Shown piece by piece: positions 6,712 through 9,624 of a stretch of 9,624 bases of DNA. Position numbers and translations under genes: made by a program. Origin of the DNA: JACRBK01 sp964427955 (GTDB lineage: Bacteria; Chloroflexota; Anaerolineae; Aggregatilineales; Aggregatilineaceae). The DNA is taken from assembly GCA_964427955.1 (NCBI GenBank), contig CAYRWY010000218.1:1-9624 (forward strand), read 5' to 3'. A model generated the notes under the pieces. That model saw only the letters and a list, made by a program, of their open reading frames with translations, did no database searches and was not told where the DNA came from. Within the stretch, counting starts at the first letter, position 1. Each line of letters opens with the position of its first letter.

Positions 6712-7449
6712 TCACTCCCACTCTACCCACTCGCCGCGCTCGTTCATCACCCGCGCGATCCCGTCCGCATCCCACTGGATCAGCCGCCCGGCGTGCACGA
6801 CCAGCGCCGCCCGCGTCCGCGCGACCTTCTCGTCGGTCGCCGTGTCGGCCAGGCCCCACGCCGCGTAAATCTGCCCGTTGGTGCGGCTGATGGTGCGCTT
6901 GTCGCGGAAGCCGAGCCGCTCCGCGATCTGCTCGTTGGTCAGGCCCTGCGCCAGCAGCCGCGCGACGATCTGCTCGTTCGGCTCCAACAGGTCCATCGGC
7001 GCGTGCTCGTCGCGGTGGCGGACCTCCTGCACGCGCGTTTCGATGTCGGGATCGACGAAACTTCGCCCGGCCACGGCATCGCGCAGCAGCGGCACGATCA
7101 TGTCCGGCAGCAGGTAATTCGACTTGCGCACGTAGGCGTAATGGCTGAGGATGCCGGATCGGCGGAAGGCGCGAAAATAGGCGTCGTCGTCCTGAATCGA
7201 GTAGAAGACCACCGGCAGGCGGGGGAACTCGCGCCGGATCGCCACCGCCGCCTCGATCCCGTTCATCGCGCCCGCCAGCGCCACGTCCATCAGGATCACG
7301 CCCACCACCGGATCGCCCAGGCAGAATTCGAGCGCCTCCTCGCCGGTCGTGAACGCGCCGATCACCTGGACCTCGCCGGTCGCTTCCAGCCCGATCTTCA
7401 GCGCCTCTTGCAGCCGGACGTTATCTTCCACCAACAGCGTGTGCAGCAT
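6712..7449 (-). CDS. Response regulator with LuxR-type DNA-binding domain
   Basis: A 245-residue protein. The receiver domain (about 1-125) has acidic residues E8 and D9, phosphoacceptor D55 in ILMDVA, S84 at the switch position and K109 in the YVRKS loop. The C-terminal helix-turn-helix (about 154-200) reads LEPNEQIVARLLAQGLTNEQ, then IAERLG and RTISRTNGQIY, a somewhat diverged GerE/LuxR pattern. A further 45 residues (201-245) form a Trp-rich, acidic tail beyond the usual end of this family. The start at 7449 is chosen because AGGAGG lies seven bases upstream and the receiver domain begins there; the frame stays open to 7479. It precedes the kinase gene on the same strand and is its likely cognate partner. 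A candidate promoter lies just upstream. Confidence 0.92.
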   Translation of the reverse strand: MLHTLLVEDNVRLQEALKIGLEATGEVQVIGAFTTGEEALEFCLGDPVVGVILMDVALAGAMNGIEAAVAIRREFPRLPVVFYSIQDDDAYFRAFRRSGILSHYAYVRKSNYLLPDMIVPLLRDAVAGRSFVDPDIETRVQEVRHRDEHAPMDLLEPNEQIVARLLAQGLTNEQIAERLGFRDKRTISRTNGQIYAAWGLADTATDEKVARTRAALVVHAGRLIQWDADGIARVMNERGEWVEWE

Positions 7450-7456
7450 GGTTGCC

Positions 7457-7498
7457 CCTCCTGATCTGCACAGTAACAACGATTCGCCGCGCCGTCAA
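7457..7498 (-). promoter_or_regulatory. Candidate sigma70-like promoter and RBS of the response regulator
   Basis: On the minus strand TTGACG (7498-7493) is separated by 17 bases from TACTGT (7475-7470), which keeps the T, A and final T of the -10 box. AGGAGG (7462-7457) follows, seven bases before the ATG at 7449. Transcription would begin near 7463, giving a very short leader that starts almost at the ribosome site. The match is good for -35 and partial for -10. Confidence 0.4.
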
Positions 7499-7582
7499 GC
7501 ACTCAGGTGCAGCAAGTCCCGCACTCAGACGGTGGAAAGTGGAGGCGGGAATCGGGTAGGCTGAGGAAGTAAGCAAGAACGA

Positions 7583-7725
7583 TTCAACGCAGAGACCGCA
7601 GAGCGCGCAGAGATTCAAGGGAAAGAGAGAGGAAAAACGGGCGGCCCCTACAATTTCGCACGCGGCTTTTCTCTCTTTCGCATTTCTCCGAATCTCTCTG
7701 CGTGCTCTGCGATCTCTGCGTTGAA
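7583..7725. repeat. CGCAGAG-type palindromic repeat in the divergent intergenic region
   Basis: The left arm (7583-7616) reads TTCAACGCAGAG, CCGCAGAG and CGCAGAG at 9-base spacing. The right arm (7690-7725) is its reverse complement with two substitutions and a two-base insertion. An inner pair, GAAAGAGAGA (7621-7630) and TCTCTCTTTC (7670-7679), extends the symmetry. It is a sister variant of the 6599-6702 element, with CGCAGAG replacing CACAGAG. It occupies nearly half of the 312-base space between the response regulator and DUF4173-like genes, ending 36 bases before the latter's start. Nothing else gene-like is seen in that space. Confidence 0.8.
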
Positions 7726-7761
7726 ACAGCTTTTCACCACGCTCGACGAAAGGAAAACGCC

Positions 7762-9524
7762 ATGCAAGCTGAAGACCTCCTGATCGACAACCCGGCGGTG
7801 AGTGAGGACGTGCCCGTCGAGACGCTCACCCGCCAACGCGCCGCCGNNNNNNNNNNNNNNNNNNNNNNNNNNNNNNNNNNNNNNNNNNNNNNNNNNNNNN
7901 NNNNNNNNNNNNNNNNNNNNNNNNNNNNNNNNNNNNNNNNNNNNNNCCGGCGGTGAGTGAGGACGTGCCCGTCGAGACGCTCACCCGCCAACGCGCCGCC
8001 GCGCTGATCCTGAGCCTCAGCCTGGCGCTGGGGCTGATCGGCAACAAGCTGTTCTACGGCACGCGGCCCGGCCTCAATATGTTCGTCTTCGTGGGGCTGT
8101 TCGTGCTGGCGGCGTTCTGGCTGCTGCTGTATTTCGAGCGGCCCATCGTCGCCCATCACGCGATCTTCGCCGCGCCCGCCGTGATCTTCGCGCTGCTGCT
8201 GGGCGTGCGCGATACGCCGGAGCTGGTGTTCTTCAACTTCCTGGCGCTGGCCGGATCGCTGCTGATCGTGCTGCGCTTCACCAGCACGACACGGTTTCTC
8301 GGCGGGCATTGGACCGCGCCGGTAGCCGCCGTCGTGCAGGCGGTAATGATCGACTGGTTCGACGGCCCGCTGACGGTGCTGGCCGAGAGTGGGCGCTGGT
8401 TCAGCCGCCTGAACCTGGGCGGCTTGCAGACCGGAAAACTCCGATCCATCCTGCGCGGGCTGGCCTTCACCCTGCCGGTGGTGCTGGTATTCGCCGTACT
8501 GCTGGGATCGGCGGACGCCATCTTCGGCAACCTGGTGCAGGACGCCGTGGCGCTGATCCTGCCCAAGACGCCCAACAGCCTCATCGCCCAGTTGTTCCTG
8601 GTGGCCTTCTTCACGGCGGGCGGCCTGATCGCCTTCAAAGAGATGGTGCTGGAAAACACCGGAGTCTTCGCCACGCGTCTGCCCATCCCCGGCGCGGCGA
8701 AAAAGCCCTGGCTCCGGCTGGACATGATCGAAGCGAGCATGGTGCTGGGCAGCGTCAATTTCCTGTTCCTGGTGTTCGTGATCATCCAGGCGCGCTACTT
8801 TTTCGGCGGGCAGGCCAACATCAACGCGCAGGGCTACACCTACGCCGAATACGCGCGGCGCGGCTTCTACGAGCTGCTGGCGGTGTCGATCATGACGATG
8901 GGGCTGATCGTGACGGTGGATACGCAGACGATCCGCAAGCGCGAGGAGCAGCCGACCTTTTTCGTGCTGGTGGGCGTCATGATCGCGCTCACGTTCGTGA
9001 TCCTGCTGTCGGCGTTCCGGCGGCTGGCGCTCTACGAAGACGCCTACGGCTTCACCCGCATTCGCGTCATGAGCGCGGTATTCATGATCTGGCTGGCGAT
9101 CCTGCTGGGCGTGCTACTGGTCGCCGTGCTGCGCCGCCGCCGGTCCTGGTTCTGGACCGGCGGGCTGCTCACGGCGCTGGCCTTCATCCTGTCGCTGAAC
9201 GTCATGAACATGGACGGCTACATCGCCCGCCGCAATATCGACCGCTTCCACCAGACCGGCAAGCTGGACCTCTGGTATCTGTTCACCCTGTCGGACGACG
9301 CCGTCCCGTCCCTTGCGCGCCTGATCGACGACAACCGGCTGGACGACACGCAGCGCAGGGTGGTGTTGAACAGCCTGGGCGAGCGGCTCTACCTGTTGGA
9401 TCAGGATCGGGCAGATCGGAACACCTTCGGCTATCACGTCGGCAAGGCGCGCGCCTGGCACGCCCTCGACCGCCAGCGCGCCTGGCTGAAACCCTACGTC
9501 GCCCCTTCAGATAGGTTGGATTAG
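7762..9524 (+). CDS. DUF4173/DUF4153-like polytopic membrane protein, interrupted by an N run
   Basis: As assembled, the frame is broken by 100 N. The 55 bases before the gap (7792-7846) recur exactly after it (7947-8001). Collapsing the duplicate and the N run gives one frame of 535 residues, with no shift, from ATG 7762 to TAG 9524. The start has AAGGA seven bases upstream. Residues 1-28 are polar and cytoplasmic. About a dozen membrane spans follow (for example 29-47, 53-73, 82-96, 104-120, 183-199, 224-241, 273-291, 318-335, 347-365, 385-405 and 412-429). Family-like motifs are GYTYAEYARRGFYEL (306-320), YEDAYGFTRIR (373-383), NVMNMDGYIARRNIDR (428-443) and DLWYLFTLSDDAVP (451-464), which I associate with DUF4173. 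The C-terminal 80 residues are soluble. Biochemical function is not established. It is divergent from the two-component genes and could be their target by position only. Confidence 0.85.
7847..7946. other. Assembly gap of exactly 100 N
   Basis: The run is exactly 100 bases, the usual placeholder for a gap of unknown size. Both flanks carry the same 55 bases (7792-7846 and 7947-8001), and joining the two copies restores an open frame. As written, the distance across the gap is not a multiple of three. The most economical reading is two overlapping contig ends that were scaffolded without being merged. Confidence 0.95.
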
Positions 9525-9526
9525 CC

Positions 9527-9624
9527 ATGCGCACCGTGAGATTATCGACGCGCACCGCCCCGCTGCTCGCGATACTGTTGGCGAACGACGTGCCAGAGCC
9601 TACCTCACCCCCCGGCCCCCTCTC
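9527..9624 (+). CDS. Short open frame at window end, possibly not a gene
   Basis: ATG at 9527, two bases after the DUF4173-like gene's stop, opens a frame of at least 32 codons that runs off the window. It begins MRTVRLSTRTAPLLAILLAN, a basic then hydrophobic stretch that could be the start of an export signal. From 9603 it translates the CCTCACCCC repeat (TSPPGPL), and no good ribosome site precedes it. It is either the 5' end of a co-transcribed gene cut or altered by a repeat, or chance. Confidence 0.25.
   Translation, partial: MRTVRLSTRTAPLLAILLANDVPEPTSPPGPL
9603..9624. repeat. Partial GC-rich palindromic repeat, copy 4, at window edge
   Basis: The last 22 bases match the first 22 of the repeats at 2329 and 2449 except one substitution (CCGG for CCGA). 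The hairpin half would continue outside the window. Its presence downstream of the DUF4173-like gene shows that the family is dispersed rather than local to 2306-2600. Confidence 0.7.

Noticed and set aside
7721..7750. TTGAAA at 7721-7726 as a -35 box for the DUF4173-like gene
   Set aside because: No credible -10 box lies 16-18 bases downstream, and the hexamer is part of the palindrome's right arm.
7792..8001. Genuine tandem duplication of 55 bases within the membrane-protein gene
   Set aside because: The copies abut a placeholder run of exactly 100 N and collapse into one continuous frame, so overlapping contig ends explain it better.
8309..9514. Plus-strand open frame of 401 codons inside the DUF4173-like gene
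   Set aside because: It is a shadow in another frame with Arg/Ala/Gly-rich content. The main frame has regular membrane spans and family-like motifs.

Overview
The window looks like a scaffold of a high-GC Chloroflexota bacterium (Anaerolineae-like). This is inferred from style, not from a marker gene. The clues are a membrane-anchored SH3b protein with long Thr/Pro linkers, NarL-type two-component genes with many membrane segments, and dense intergenic palindromes of the CCTCACCCC/GGAGAGGGG and CACAGAG kinds. No rRNA, tRNA or CRISPR array was seen. A run of exactly 100 N (7847-7946) marks an assembly join.

Layout. Positions 1-2305 (minus strand) hold a two-gene unit: an extracytoplasmic SH3b protein (2305-1133), then 20 bases later a TPR protein (1112-1, running to the window edge). 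Positions 2306-2672 carry no convincing gene. They hold a cluster of GC-rich palindromes, including two identical 44-nt copies 120 bases apart, a related copy in the opposite direction and an outer 18-nt inverted pair. A small protein of unknown function (3146-2673, minus) follows. Next is a lone IS200/IS605-type tnpB gene (3287-4399, plus) with all nuclease residues in place and visibly lower GC. Positions 7449-4434 (minus) hold a response regulator followed by a polytopic histidine kinase, separated by a 145-base spacer filled by a CACAGAG palindrome. A 312-base divergent region (7450-7761) contains a candidate promoter for the regulator and a second, variant palindrome. Positions 7762-9524 (plus) encode a polytopic DUF4173-like membrane protein interrupted by the N run. 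A short open frame starts at 9527 and runs into another copy of the CCTCACCCC repeat at the window end.

How the parts fit. The response regulator and kinase form a natural cognate pair: membrane or intracellular (GAF-like) sensing, phosphotransfer from H513 to D55, and LuxR-type DNA binding. The divergent DUF4173-like gene is a candidate target by position only. The SH3b and TPR genes are probably co-transcribed. The tnpB gene sits between the kinase and the small unknown gene and is likely an insertion.

Most notable points: the N gap is very probably false, because 55 bases are repeated on both sides and collapsing them restores one continuous 535-residue reading frame; two diverged members of one palindrome family flank the response regulator gene; a nested repeat cluster occupies the upstream region of the SH3b gene; and the lone TnpB has a plausible guide-RNA region at its 3' end. 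I did not find a convincing wholly new system. The unusual content is mostly repeat biology and an apparent assembly artefact.
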